A program made the position numbers and the translations under genes. DNA of 64,000 nt from a virus, in IMG/VR virus record IMGVR_UViG_3300032240_001244, positions 1 to 64,000 of that record, one strand, 5' to 3'. The notes below the pieces were generated by a model. It worked only from the letters and a program-made list of their open reading frames with translations, made no database searches and had not been told where the DNA came from. Below are positions 1-9,504 of the stretch, in pieces; the first letter of the stretch is position 1; each line of letters opens with the position of its first letter.

Positions 1-3000
1 CCATTAAAAATATCAGGCCATACATTACAAGCTAGTGGTAGTTCACCAACATTAAGTATTAAAAAATCAAGCGGTACTGCTTACAATAATGGATCTAACT
101 ATGTTAATAATCCAAATCATCCATCATTAACATCTGATCCTGATATTAATATATCTAAAATTTATCGTTATTATATTTCTGGATCTACTCCTATAATTGA
201 CACTGGTATTGCAAATGCTGGATATACAGCAATTGATAGTAAACAATATGTTGACACAACAACAGGAACTTTAACTGCAGTAGGTGCGGGTTTTTTTAGT
301 ATTCAAAGAGTTTTTTGGATTCCAAATTCACCAACAAATGCCTTTATTGTTTATTATGGTAATGCTAGATACGGTAATTTAGTAGATGCAAAAAATGGTA
401 TTGATACTGAAACTTTTTTAGAAGCTCCTAATACTGCTCAAAACGGAATATTATTAGGGTATATTATTATTCAAGGTGGAGGAGCAGGAACCCCAGCGCG
501 TGACTTATTAAACGCTAGTGAAGCCGCTATTATTCAAGCTGGATTATTTAGAAATGTAGGAGGAATAGGGTCATCAGGTACCGCTCCTATAGCCAGTACA
601 TTAGCTGGACTTGCAGATGTATCCATTGCTAGTAGAACATCTGGTGATTTATTAGTTTATAATGGAGCTCTATGGGTTAATAATAAAACATTAACTGGTA
701 ACTATAGTATTACAGGTTCTTTATCTGTAAAAGACCTAACTCTTAACTCAGGATTAACTAGATTTGTAGTATCAGATCCAACTACTGGTCAATTATATTA
801 TAATAACGCAGGTGCGGCAGGTTCTTCTGGAACCTCAGGAACAAGTGGTTCCTCAGGATCATCTGGCTCTAGCGGTTCTACAGGTTCTAGTGGAACCTCA
901 GGTAGTACAGGTACGTCTGGAAGCACGGGTACATCAGGTACTAGTGGTAGTTCTGGATCCACAGGTACATCAGGTAGTTCTGGCTCTTCTGGTCAAAATG
1001 GATCTTCTGGATCTTCCGGTAGTACTGGTACATCCGGTTCTACAGGTTCTAGTGGATCAAGTGGTTCAACTGGTACTAGTGGCAGTTCAGGAACTTCTGG
1101 TCAAAATGGATCTTCGGGTAGTTCAGGAAGTAGCGGATCAACAGGTACTAGCGGATCTAGTGGTTCAACAGGGTCTTCTGGTTCTAGTGGATCTACAGGT
1201 ACCAGTGGCACATCAGGTTCTACAGGTTCATCGGGTAGTTCTGGAAGTTCGGGACAAAACGGTTCTTCAGGTAGTTCAGGATCAAGTGGGTCAACAGGTA
1301 CTTCAGGAACATCTGGATCTACTGGTAGTTCTGGTTCGTCTGGCTCTAGTGGCACAACAGGAACTTCTGGATCAACTGGATCTTCTGGAAGTGCTGGCTC
1401 ATCTGGTAGTTCTGGTCAAAATGGATCATCTGGCTCATCTGGATCAACAGGTACTAGTGGATCAAGTGGAAGTACAGGAACATCAGGATCTAGCGGTTCT
1501 ACAGGTACCTCTGGTTCTACTGGTTCTTCAGGCTCTACTGGTTCTTCAGGGTCAACTGGTACATCTGGTACATCGGGTAGTTCTGGAAGTAGCGGAAGTA
1601 CAGGAACTTCTGGAACTAGCGGATCATCCGGAACAGGATTTACTACAATAAACAATCCTGCTATAGGTAGAGTCCTTTTAGCAGATGCAACAACTAACGC
1701 AGCAACTGCATCAGCAATTCTTACCGTTGATAATGGAGCAGTTAGTGCATCTGGTAGTATGTTTATTACAGGATCCTTAACTGTTACTAATACTATTAAC
1801 GCTCTAACATTAGTAGTACAGACCATATCATCATCTATAGAATTTGTAACTGGATCTACTCATTTCGGATCTACTATTAGTAACACTCACGAATTTACTG
1901 GTAGTGTAAAAATAAGTGGATCTTTGTTTATAAATGGTACATCATACACAGCTGCTACATCTGGAACTAGTGGATCATCCGGAAGCTCTGGATCAACAGG
2001 CTCTTCAGGTAGTACAGGATCATCTGGCTCTAGCGGATCAACAGGAACAAGTGGTTCATCAGGTTCTACAGGTACTTCTGGTTCTACAGGTACATCGGGT
2101 AGTTCTGGAAGTAGTGGTTCAACAGGAACCTCTGGATCTACAGGCACATCAGGATCTAGCGGATCTTCAGGTACCTCTGGTCAAAATGGTTCCTCTGGTT
2201 CCTCAGGAAGTAGTGGTTCAACAGGGACTTCAGGATCCACAGGTAGTTCTGGTTCTACTGGTTCTTCAGGCTCTACTGGTACATCAGGATCATCTGGAAG
2301 TACTGGTTCATCGGGTAGTTCTGGTCAAAATGGTTCTTCTGGATCATCTGGTTCAACCGGTACCTCAGGTACATCCGGATCTACAGGAACATCAGGCAGT
2401 AGTGGATCAACGGGAACATCAGGTTCTACAGGAACTAGTGGATCATCTGGCTCTTCTGGAAGCTCAGGATCTAGTGGAATTAATGGTACAAGCGGTACTT
2501 CCGGTAGCTCTGGTAGTACAGGTACTTCAGGCTCAACTGGAAGTAGTGGTTCAACAGGATCTTCAGGGAGCACAGGCACATCAGGATCTAGCGGTTCTAC
2601 AGGAACTAGTGGATCTTCTGGAACATCTGGATCTAGTGGCTCATCAGGTTCCACAGGTACTAGCGGTACTTCTGGTTCAACAGGATCTTCGGGATCTAGT
2701 GGTACAGGGTTTAACACAATTAATAGCCCAGCTATAGGTAGGGTATTATTAGCAGATAACTCTACTAATGCAGCAACAGCTTCTGCCAACTTAATATATA
2801 CAACTAGCGTATTTGCTATCAATTCAGCTTTATCTTCCTCAGAAAATACTTTAATTGTAGGTTTACCAGGAGGTGGAGGTGCTGGTGAAGGTGGACAGAT
2901 ACTACTACAAGCAAGCGGAGGACTTTATACTTCTGCTTCAATGCTTGATAATTACCAGAACAGACTTAGAATATTAAGAGGATCTAATGCAGGTAGTGAT

Positions 3001-3891
3001 TCAGAAATAGCTAGCTATAGTATGCAGACCGGTCAACTAGTAATAAACAGGTATACAGGCTCAGGAGCATTTCCAGGTACTCCGGCTGGGTACCTAGCAG
3101 TTGATACTAGCGGTAATGTATTAACAGTATCGGGTAGTGCTGGAGGCGGAGCTAATGGCTCGTCAGGCTCTAGCGGTACTTCTGGTACATCAGGATCTTC
3201 TGGTACAAGTGGAAGCACTGGATCAAGCGGTTCTACAGGATCCTCAGGTAGTACTGGAACAAGCGGATCTTCTGGTAGTACTGGAAGTTCAGGTTCTAGT
3301 GGATCAACTGGCACTAGCGGTAGTTCTGGATCTACAGGTACGTCTGGAAGTTCAGGTTCTTCTGGAACATCAGGAGCTACTACACTCTTGACAATAGGAG
3401 ATGAAGGAGTTACACAAGGAACAGCAGCTTATTTAAATTTCACAGGACCTGGAGTATCAGCCACTGTAACATCTAATACAGCATCTATAAATATAGCAAC
3501 TTTTCCATACACAGGATCAGCTATTATATCTGGATCCTTATCTGTAACAGGTTCTATAGGAACAACTAGCACTTTAAACGTAAGCAGTTCACTGTTCAGT
3601 AATACATCGTCCTTAACATCAGCAGGTACTACTGTAGTATCTTCAATACCAACAGGATCCTATACAGCAGCATTCTATCAATATACGATAGCTTCTGCAT
3701 CAAATGCAAGAGCTGGACAAATAATGTCAGTATGGAGTGGTAGCGTAGTTAGATATACTGAAGTAACAACTACTGATATAGGAACTACAACAACTGCTTC
3801 TTTTGCTGTATCAATGTCAAATACAAATATAAATTTGAACTTCTCAGCACCTGGAGTTTGGACAGTTAAAACTATTGCAAACTTGATATAA
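1..3891 (+). CDS. Giant collagen-like tail fibre protein (5' end outside window)
   Basis: The frame is open from base 1 to the stop at 3889-3891, so the gene starts upstream; at least 1296 residues are present. The first 270 residues are a non-repetitive fibre segment. Three long Gly-X-Y blocks follow at about 811-1638, 1957-2706 and 3157-3378. X and Y are almost only Ser or Thr (GSS, GST, GTS), with occasional GQN or GIN. Two related spacers begin GTGF and contain PAIGRVLLAD (1636-1740 and 2704-2800). The C-terminal 170 residues are beta-rich and contain several TGS motifs. By analogy with collagen-like phage fibres this should be a trimeric shaft for host binding. It has no proline-based stabilisation, which is unusual. 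The adhesin genes that follow are consistent with a tail-fibre role. Confidence 0.85.
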   Translation, partial: PLKISGHTLQASGSSPTLSIKKSSGTAYNNGSNYVNNPNHPSLTSDPDINISKIYRYYISGSTPIIDTGIANAGYTAIDSKQYVDTTTGTLTAVGAGFFSIQRVFWIPNSPTNAFIVYYGNARYGNLVDAKNGIDTETFLEAPNTAQNGILLGYIIIQGGGAGTPARDLLNASEAAIIQAGLFRNVGGIGSSGTAPIASTLAGLADVSIASRTSGDLLVYNGALWVNNKTLTGNYSITGSLSVKDLTLNSGLTRFVVSDPTTGQLYYNNAGAAGSSGTSGTSGSSGSSGSSGSTGSSGTSGSTGTSGSTGTSGTSGSSGSTGTSGSSGSSGQNGSSGSSGSTGTSGSTGSSGSSGSTGTSGSSGTSGQNGSSGSSGSSGSTGTSGSSGSTGSSGSSGSTGTSGTSGSTGSSGSSGSSGQNGSSGSSGSSGSTGTSGTSGSTGSSGSSGSSGTTGTSGSTGSSGSAGSSGSSGQNGSSGSSGSTGTSGSSGSTGTSGSSGSTGTSGSTGSSGSTGSSGSTGTSGTSGSSGSSGSTGTSGTSGSSGTGFTTINNPAIGRVLLADATTNAATASAILTVDNGAVSASGSMFITGSLTVTNTINALTLVVQTISSSIEFVTGSTHFGSTISNTHEFTGSVKISGSLFINGTSYTAATSGTSGSSGSSGSTGSSGSTGSSGSSGSTGTSGSSGSTGTSGSTGTSGSSGSSGSTGTSGSTGTSGSSGSSGTSGQNGSSGSSGSSGSTGTSGSTGSSGSTGSSGSTGTSGSSGSTGSSGSSGQNGSSGSSGSTGTSGTSGSTGTSGSSGSTGTSGSTGTSGSSGSSGSSGSSGINGTSGTSGSSGSTGTSGSTGSSGSTGSSGSTGTSGSSGSTGTSGSSGTSGSSGSSGSTGTSGTSGSTGSSGSSGTGFNTINSPAIGRVLLADNSTNAATASANLIYTTSVFAINSALSSSENTLIVGLPGGGGAGEGGQILLQASGGLYTSASMLDNYQNRLRILRGSNAGSDSEIASYSMQTGQLVINRYTGSGAFPGTPAGYLAVDTSGNVLTVSGSAGGGANGSSGSSGTSGTSGSSGTSGSTGSSGSTGSSGSTGTSGSSGSTGSSGSSGSTGTSGSSGSTGTSGSSGSSGTSGATTLLTIGDEGVTQGTAAYLNFTGPGVSATVTSNTASINIATFPYTGSAIISGSLSVTGSIGTTSTLNVSSSLFSNTSSLTSAGTTVVSSIPTGSYTAAFYQYTIASASNARAGQIMSVWSGSVVRYTEVTTTDIGTTTTASFAVSMSNTNINLNFSAPGVWTVKTIANLI
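811..3378 (+). repeat. Gly-Ser/Thr triplet repeat region (three blocks)
   Basis: Degenerate 9-bp-based repeats encode GSS, GST and GTS triplets in blocks 811-1638, 1957-2706 and 3157-3378. Because codons vary (tct, agt, tca, agc), the repeat is stronger in protein than in DNA. The low complexity also creates long spurious reading frames on both strands. Confidence 0.9.
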
Positions 3892-4745
3892 TGCCAATAT
3901 CATTTTTAAATACAAATAATTCAGGCAATATAGCACTATTAAATACCAATAATAGTGGTAGAGTATCAATGGCCATAGCAGGTTCAACACAAAATGGTTT
4001 GAGTGCAGAAACAGCAGGAAATTCTGCATATCAAATTAAAACTGATTTCCCAGCATCTACTGATGGGTTATATTGGATTAAAAATCCAAATATTAATAAC
4101 GGTTCTGCTTTTCAAATTTACGCAGATATGACAACTGCCGGTGGTGGTTGGACATTGATAATGCAAAACAATTACAATGGTGGTACTTGGAATCAAACTA
4201 ATGGGATATTATTAAACCAAACAATACCTCCTGTAACTTTACAAACAGGAATTGGAGCAGATGCTTCAAATAACTATAGCATTATTGGATGGGCTGACTA
4301 TATAAAGAGTTCACCTTCTAGTTTCCAATATATGTTCGATGCATATATTAGAGGGTATTATGGTGGAATATGGGAAGCAAATGAAAATTATAGTTTTACC
4401 GGTTCAGTTGATGCAACACAATATTCAATATCAGGTTCGGCATACTTTGGAAGTGATGTAATAGCAGGTTCAGATGGATTTAGACAAAATATAACTGAAA
4501 TACAAAAATTTCCTATATACCCATCTGGGATTTGGGATTATAGTAATGATGGTATAGAACATAGAATGCCTTGGTATTCAAACTATTCAAATTTTTATGT
4601 TGGAAACGCAGTCATTACTACAACACATGATGATGATGGTAGTTGGTGGGGTACTTTAATTACGGATAATAATTGGAATCCAACACCTTGGATGTCCGCT
4701 TATGGCATGGCCGATCCAGGAGTTGTTTGGTATTGGGTAAGATAG
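3891..4745 (+). CDS. Fibrinogen-like (FReD) adhesin / tail fibre tip
   Basis: A 284-residue protein whose ATG overlaps the stop of the collagen-like fibre gene, indicating coupled translation. From about residue 60 it shows a fibrinogen C-terminal-like fold: GLYWI, then FQIYADMTTAGGGWTLIMQ, and near the end WWGTLITDNNWNPTPWM and DPGVVWYWVR. FReD domains bind acetylated sugars or glycoproteins in animals, and phage versions sit at fibre tips. I infer a receptor-binding role, probably as a tip for the collagen-like shaft. The domain assignment is good; the ligand is unknown. Confidence 0.75.
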   Translation: MPISFLNTNNSGNIALLNTNNSGRVSMAIAGSTQNGLSAETAGNSAYQIKTDFPASTDGLYWIKNPNINNGSAFQIYADMTTAGGGWTLIMQNNYNGGTWNQTNGILLNQTIPPVTLQTGIGADASNNYSIIGWADYIKSSPSSFQYMFDAYIRGYYGGIWEANENYSFTGSVDATQYSISGSAYFGSDVIAGSDGFRQNITEIQKFPIYPSGIWDYSNDGIEHRMPWYSNYSNFYVGNAVITTTHDDDGSWWGTLITDNNWNPTPWMSAYGMADPGVVWYWVR

Positions 4746-4777
4746 TTTTTATAATAAAAAATATAAAGTGTAGTCAT

Positions 4778-5464
4778 ATGGGTTTTTACGATGGATCTAA
4801 AATTATTACCGACGGATTGGTGTTATCGTTAGATGCAGCTGATCTAAATTCTTATCCTGGTAGTGGAACTGTGTGGAATGATTTAAGTGGAAATAGTAAT
4901 AACTGCACATTAGTAAATAGTCCAACATTTACTAGTGCAAACCAAGGAAATTTTCTTCTTAACGGCAGTAACCAAAATATTACAGTTCCTATAACATCTA
5001 TACCTACAGGAAATCAAATAAGTATAAGTTTTTGGTCTAAACTAACTAACATATCTCCAACTTTTAGTTCAATTATTGAAGGTGTTGATGCTACTAATGC
5101 TAGAGTAGTTAATATTCATGCGCCTTTTGATTTTAATGCTATTGTATACTGGGATTGTGGAGGCGATAGAATACAATCAAGCGCATTAACAGTTGCTCAA
5201 AGAACAGGATGGCATCATTATACTTGTACTAAAAATGCAACAACTGGTATAATGGTTGTATATCTAGACAATAGTACTTTAATATCAGGTACAGGTAAAA
5301 TATTATCTATGATAGCCTGTACAACAGTAAAAATAGGAAGTTATTATAATAACACTAATTACTATGCGGGAAATGTAAGTCTATTCTCAATATATAATCG
5401 AGCCTTATCAGCAGATGAAGTATCTCAAAACTACAACGCACAAAAATCACGCTTCGGCTTATAG
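4778..5464 (+). CDS. LamG/concanavalin-like adhesin, paralogue 1
   Basis: 228 residues from the ATG in atATGGGTTTT. Upstream in-frame codons exist but overlap the previous gene, so this start is preferred. Features are LSLDAADLNSYPGSGTVWNDLSG near the N-terminus, a central GWHHYTCT strand typical of LamG/pentraxin jelly rolls, and the end NYNAQKSRFGL. It is the first of three tandem paralogues. LamG-3-like folds bind carbohydrates; here it is probably a decoration or tip protein of the tail fibre. There is no signal peptide. Confidence 0.7.
   Translation: MGFYDGSKIITDGLVLSLDAADLNSYPGSGTVWNDLSGNSNNCTLVNSPTFTSANQGNFLLNGSNQNITVPITSIPTGNQISISFWSKLTNISPTFSSIIEGVDATNARVVNIHAPFDFNAIVYWDCGGDRIQSSALTVAQRTGWHHYTCTKNATTGIMVVYLDNSTLISGTGKILSMIACTTVKIGSYYNNTNYYAGNVSLFSIYNRALSADEVSQNYNAQKSRFGL
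5424..5463 (+). repeat. 40-bp direct repeat, copy 1 (end of LamG paralogue 1)
   Basis: This stretch, which encodes the QNYNAQKSRFGL tail and stop, is identical to 6171-6210. A shorter 27-bp version is at 6925-6951 in paralogue 3. The DNA is much more similar than the gene centres, suggesting recent recombination or gene conversion at the ends. Confidence 0.85.
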
Positions 5465-5473
5465 TTATAATAT

Positions 5474-6211
5474 ATGGCAACACAATACGCTTTTGGACAA
5501 ATAGTAACAAACGGATTAGTACTATCTTGGGATGCTGCCGATAAGAATTCTTATCCTGGTAGTGGAACTGTATGGAGTAATTTAAGCGGATATGTTATTA
5601 GTGGGTCTTTAATTTCCGGATCTTTTCAAAATTCTCCTACGTATAATGTGTCTAATGGAGGAAACATCGTTTTTGATGGAACAAATCAAGTAGTTGTGCC
5701 TCAATACACAGGTAGTATTATAACTACAAATAACTTTACTATAGAAGTATGGTGTAGACCAACTTCTACTATCACGATTGCATCAGAAGCGACAACAGGT
5801 TTTGGAGCTTTTAGTGGAGAAAGATTTGTTACAGAACCCTATTTTGGAAGTTCTACAGATTGCGGTGCAGGCGTGTCAGTAGGAACAAATGGAATAGCAG
5901 TGGTAGAACACGCGGGTAGCTACATACCAGCTTTATTAAGTTATAATGGTTCTGTTTCAAGCACAGCATTTTCTCAAATAGTTGTTACTTATACGAACAA
6001 ACAACCAAGAGCTTATCTTAATACTAATTTAGTAAGAACAGGACTAACTAGCGCTAGAAGCGCAGTAAATTTAACAGTAGGACAAATTGGAGGAATGCAA
6101 TATGGATGGTTCGCAGGAGGAATAGCTATTGTTAAATTCTATACTAGAGTATTAAGTACTGATGAAATCACTCAAAACTACAACGCACAAAAATCACGCT
6201 TCGGCTTATAA
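5474..6211 (+). CDS. LamG/concanavalin-like adhesin, paralogue 2
   Basis: 245 residues. It shares the N-terminal LVLSWDAADKNSYPGSGTVW signature and the C-terminal NYNAQKSRFGL with the gene before it, and the middle is strongly diverged. It starts 9 bp after that gene. The jelly-roll pattern suggests a carbohydrate-binding adhesin displayed on the virion. Conserved ends around a variable centre suit exchange of binding specificity. The family call is fair; the ligand is unknown. Confidence 0.7.
   Translation: MATQYAFGQIVTNGLVLSWDAADKNSYPGSGTVWSNLSGYVISGSLISGSFQNSPTYNVSNGGNIVFDGTNQVVVPQYTGSIITTNNFTIEVWCRPTSTITIASEATTGFGAFSGERFVTEPYFGSSTDCGAGVSVGTNGIAVVEHAGSYIPALLSYNGSVSSTAFSQIVVTYTNKQPRAYLNTNLVRTGLTSARSAVNLTVGQIGGMQYGWFAGGIAIVKFYTRVLSTDEITQNYNAQKSRFGL
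6171..6210 (+). repeat. 40-bp direct repeat, copy 2 (end of LamG paralogue 2)
   Basis: Base-for-base copy of 5424-5463. The third, shorter copy is at 6925-6951. Confidence 0.85.
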
Positions 6212-6214
6212 TAA

Positions 6215-6961
6215 ATGGGAATATTAGGTGGACCATATATAAATAGAGATAGCAGCTTAATATTAGAATTAGATGCTGCTGATAAAAATAGTTATGTTTC
6301 TGGATCTACTATTTGGAATGATTTAAGTGGAAACGGAAATAACGCTGCTCTAACAGCTGCAACGTTTAGTACCTCTAGTAATAATGCTATTAATTTTAAT
6401 AGAAGCAATAATACTAGAGCTATTGTTTCTTCATTAAATTTAAGTACGACATCTGCAATAACTATAAATATGTGGGTTAAAATATTTTCTTTTCCTAGTG
6501 CTGGAGATTATAGATTTTTAACCGAGTTAAGCGAAAATTACAATTCGTATTCTGATAGTTTCTTTATAAACCTCCAAGTTGAATCATCAAATGTTGTATG
6601 GTTAACACAAGATAAAGGAAACATAGGATATAATGCTAAAAATTTAATAAGTCCACTTCCAGTAACTGGATCTTGGTATCATTTTACAGCCGTATACGAT
6701 CATAGCCAAGCAGCATCAAATCAAAGAACTCTTTATATAAATGGGCAGAATCAGACTAACATAGGTAGTACTGATGGAGGAGCCACTTATAATTCGGCTA
6801 ACACTAATAATTTTGGAAATAGACCTTTATATATAGGTGGAAGATCTACTACTTCATTTTCTTCTGATATGGATTTAGGAGTATTTCAAATATATAATAG
6901 ACCACTTTCAGCAACAGAAATCCTTCAAAACTACAACGCACAAAAATCACGATATTTATAA
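6215..6961 (+). CDS. LamG/concanavalin-like adhesin, paralogue 3
   Basis: 248 residues, starting 3 bp after paralogue 2. It has LELDAADKNSYVSGSTIWNDLSG near the start, a GSWYHFTAVYD strand and LYINGQNQT (classic LamG features), and ends NYNAQKSRYL. It completes a run of three related surface-binding proteins and is probably a virion adhesin. Confidence 0.72.
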   Translation: MGILGGPYINRDSSLILELDAADKNSYVSGSTIWNDLSGNGNNAALTAATFSTSSNNAINFNRSNNTRAIVSSLNLSTTSAITINMWVKIFSFPSAGDYRFLTELSENYNSYSDSFFINLQVESSNVVWLTQDKGNIGYNAKNLISPLPVTGSWYHFTAVYDHSQAASNQRTLYINGQNQTNIGSTDGGATYNSANTNNFGNRPLYIGGRSTTSFSSDMDLGVFQIYNRPLSATEILQNYNAQKSRYL

Positions 6962-6993
6962 ATAACTGTCGGAAAGTGAAAACAGTATAACAT

Positions 6994-8724
6994 ATGGCAA
7001 ACGAATTTAGAATAAAAAATGGCGTCTTAGTAGATCAGGGAGGGGCCAGTATAACAGGTTCCTCAGCTATTTCAGGATCTTTAGGAATATTATCATCAGG
7101 ATCAAATGTAGTAACTGTAGACGGGTCGTCAGGTAGATTATTTACAATAAATGATTCCCTTTCAGGATCTTTATTCTCAGTTAATACAATTGCAGGTTTA
7201 CCTGTAATAGAAGCTTTTTCAGATAATACAGTACGTATAGGTCAATACGGTCAAAAAGCTTTATACGTATCTCAATCAAAAGTTGGCATAGGTAATGAAA
7301 TTCCGGGAGGTAAATTTGATATTACTTATGGAGGACTCCTTAATGATCCTACAATTCTTGTAGGAGCTGATGACACAGGAGGAAATACTAGAACAAACAA
7401 TACAACAAAAATAGCTAGGATAGCAGGACCCCATTATAACAACAGTGCTACATCTTCTACTATATTAATAGCTGATTCAAATGCTACATCTAATAGGGTG
7501 TTTATTGGAGGCGGATCAGCATATATGAATGCAGCTACGGACATTAGATTCTTTGTTGGAGCTACTACAGCCTCATTAACAGGAACTGAACAAATGAGAA
7601 TTAGTTCTGGGTCTATAATAGTTACGTCTGCGTCAGTTTCTATTACAGGATCTATAGGGGGAAATATGGAAACACGCAGACTTGTGTACGGATCCATACT
7701 TGTTGATCCAGTAACAGATCAAAATGACTATAACCCAACAGGATGGAATGGTACAGACCCTAATAAAACAACCACAATAAACATAAGTAGTAGTAACTCT
7801 GTTAAGATTACAGGATTGACAGGAGGAGTAGATGGCAGGGTAGCCATTATAAGAAACGTATCCCCAGATCGTTTAGTAATATTAGAAGATTCATCATCAC
7901 TATCTACAGCAGGAAATAGGTTTGACTTTAGAAATCCGATATTTTTAATACCAGGAGAAACTGTTGAAATTATATACAGTGGTTATAGTTCTACATGGAC
8001 ATCTATAGGATCCTCAGGAGGTATAGGATATTCAAGTTTCTTTAATGAGGTGGATGACTTTGCAGGACAGTTTGCAGGAGTTGGTGTAGGTAGTCCTTTT
8101 GTTGCCGTAGTCAGTGGAGCTGCAGCAACAGCTTCTATAAGCTCATATCTACAAAACACAACTGAAAAACCACTAGGAATAGTACAAGGAGCTACTGGTA
8201 CAACTACTACAGGTCGTGTAAATATAGGATATTTGTCGTCTTCAGTAGTAATACCACAACAAGGCCAAGCTATATGTTTAAGTAGGGTAGCTACTCAACA
8301 ATTATCAACTACTGCACAGACTTATTTAATGTATTCTGGTTGGCATGATTCCGCAGTAAACCCTATATCTGCGTCTAATGGGATATTTTGGAGGTTCCTA
8401 AGTGGATCCAGTGGATTTCTTAGCAATAGATGGATACCAGCTGCCGCATCATCCTCGCTAACAATAACATCATCTATATATGGACCAGTAGCTGATTTAA
8501 CTTATGCATGGTTAGGTATATATGTTGATTCTACTTGGAAAAGAGCTACTTATTTCTATTCTACAGATAGTTTGGTATGGACTATAACAGCTGAAATAGC
8601 ATCCACTGCTCCTTTTTCTGTGCCTACTGGTTTCGGAGTGCACATAGGAAAACTGGTAGGAACTACTTCAGTCTTAAACTCAGTGGATTTTCTAGGACAT
8701 AGATACGATATTAGTAGGGGATAA
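6994..8724 (+). CDS. Tail fibre-like structural protein
   Basis: 576 residues, beginning MANEFRIKNGVLVDQGG, a start seen in phage fibre proteins that present a repeated beta-structured N-terminus. It is rich in Ser, Thr, Gly and Ile with TGS repeats (SITGSIGG, SITGSSAISG) like those in the collagen-like fibre, so the two proteins may share a structural module. The C-terminal third is probably a globular domain. No enzymatic motif is seen. It lies at the end of the fibre cluster. A virion or fibre role is inferred. Confidence 0.6.
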   Translation: MANEFRIKNGVLVDQGGASITGSSAISGSLGILSSGSNVVTVDGSSGRLFTINDSLSGSLFSVNTIAGLPVIEAFSDNTVRIGQYGQKALYVSQSKVGIGNEIPGGKFDITYGGLLNDPTILVGADDTGGNTRTNNTTKIARIAGPHYNNSATSSTILIADSNATSNRVFIGGGSAYMNAATDIRFFVGATTASLTGTEQMRISSGSIIVTSASVSITGSIGGNMETRRLVYGSILVDPVTDQNDYNPTGWNGTDPNKTTTINISSSNSVKITGLTGGVDGRVAIIRNVSPDRLVILEDSSSLSTAGNRFDFRNPIFLIPGETVEIIYSGYSSTWTSIGSSGGIGYSSFFNEVDDFAGQFAGVGVGSPFVAVVSGAAATASISSYLQNTTEKPLGIVQGATGTTTTGRVNIGYLSSSVVIPQQGQAICLSRVATQQLSTTAQTYLMYSGWHDSAVNPISASNGIFWRFLSGSSGFLSNRWIPAAASSSLTITSSIYGPVADLTYAWLGIYVDSTWKRATYFYSTDSLVWTITAEIASTAPFSVPTGFGVHIGKLVGTTSVLNSVDFLGHRYDISRG

Positions 8725-8752
8725 AAAAATATATATTAATAATATAAAATTG

Positions 8753-8775
8753 TATATTTGTATATATTTATTATA
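8753..8775 (+). promoter_or_regulatory. Probable promoter before 8794 (TATATTTG plus ATATTTATTATA)
   Basis: TATATTTG (8753-8760), matching the Bacteroidota -7 element TAnnTTTG, runs into ATATTTATTATA (8764-8775), the motif found before many tail genes. No clear TTTG -33 element is visible. Confidence 0.45.
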
Positions 8776-8793
8776 GAACAAAAACAATAATTT

Positions 8794-9033
8794 ATGAGTT
8801 TACTAGTTATCGTCTTAGTAGCTGCTTTAATTATAGGAGCTATAGTTGCAGCAAATAGCAAGTCAAAAGTAGAAGAAGTACCAGAACCTATTGTAAAAGA
8901 GAATTTCTACAAAGTAGCAGATCAATTAGAAGAAGCGCCAGTTAAGGCAGCTCCTGTAAAGAAAGCAAAAACCGCTACTAAACCAGTAGCTAAGACAAGC
9001 GCAAATAAAGCCTCAGCTAAAAAATTAAAATAG
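8794..9033 (+). CDS. Small single-pass membrane protein with Lys/Ala-rich tail
   Basis: 79 residues. Residues 1-20 form one hydrophobic helix (LLVIVLVAALIIGAIVAA); the rest is charged and ends in a Lys-Ala-Thr tail like histone H1 tails. It is the first gene after the fibre cluster, behind its own promoter-like motif. Function is not recognised. The basic tail could bind nucleic acid or an acidic partner on the cytoplasmic side (inference). Confidence 0.6.
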   Translation: MSLLVIVLVAALIIGAIVAANSKSKVEEVPEPIVKENFYKVADQLEEAPVKAAPVKKAKTATKPVAKTSANKASAKKLK

Positions 9034-9036
9034 CAT

Positions 9037-9504
9037 ATGCAAAAAGTTTCTTTAAAAATCTATGAGATATTAGCTCTAGATGTAGATCTCAATGGTTTTA
9101 CTGATCCACAAACTGGAAAATTAGTGTCTGAAGGAATATTAAGCAAGGATTTAAAACTTACTGTAAAGTATTGGTTGAGTGATCTTGCTGATAAAGTCAG
9201 TAAAGAAAAAGAAAAAATCGCGAAGCTAAGGGAAGATATTATTAAGAAGTTTGGAACTCAAGATGAAAAGGGAGGGGTATTCATCCCAATGTACATAAAT
9301 CAAGTGTTGGATGAAGAGGGTAAAGTAGTATCAGCTGACATAAACCCAGCATATGATAATTTCCAAAAAGAATATCAATTACTTTTAGAAGAGAGGGTAG
9401 ATTTAGAATGTAAAGAATTTACACTATCTGAATTAGAAGGGGTAACTATTAAAGATCTTCCTAAGGTATTTTTTAAATTAATAGTAAAAGAAGAAAGTGA
9501 ATAA
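9037..9504 (+). CDS. Hypothetical tail-region protein
   Basis: 155 residues, 3 bp after the membrane protein. Rich in Lys and Glu, with a helical stretch around residues 50-70 (DKVSKEKEKIAKLREDIIKK) and a C-terminus ending KLIVKEESE. I do not recognise the family. The position just before sheath and tube suggests virion assembly. Confidence 0.55.
   Translation: MQKVSLKIYEILALDVDLNGFTDPQTGKLVSEGILSKDLKLTVKYWLSDLADKVSKEKEKIAKLREDIIKKFGTQDEKGGVFIPMYINQVLDEEGKVVSADINPAYDNFQKEYQLLLEERVDLECKEFTLSELEGVTIKDLPKVFFKLIVKEESE

Noticed and set aside
812-1651. Long + strand frame in a different phase inside the collagen-like repeat
   Set aside because: The repeat is open in several frames. The encoded Val/Leu/Gln-rich repeat has no domain logic, while the main frame encodes clear Gly-X-Y triplets and continues into normal protein on both sides.
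1101-3314. Minus-strand Pro/Glu/Val-rich frames across the repeat
   Set aside because: They are the reverse complement of the Gly-Ser/Thr triplets. No promoter or real sequence outside the repeat supports them.
811-3378. Collagen-repeat array as a CRISPR or tandem satellite
   Set aside because: The repeats are in-frame codons with variable third positions and no spacers; they are protein repeats.
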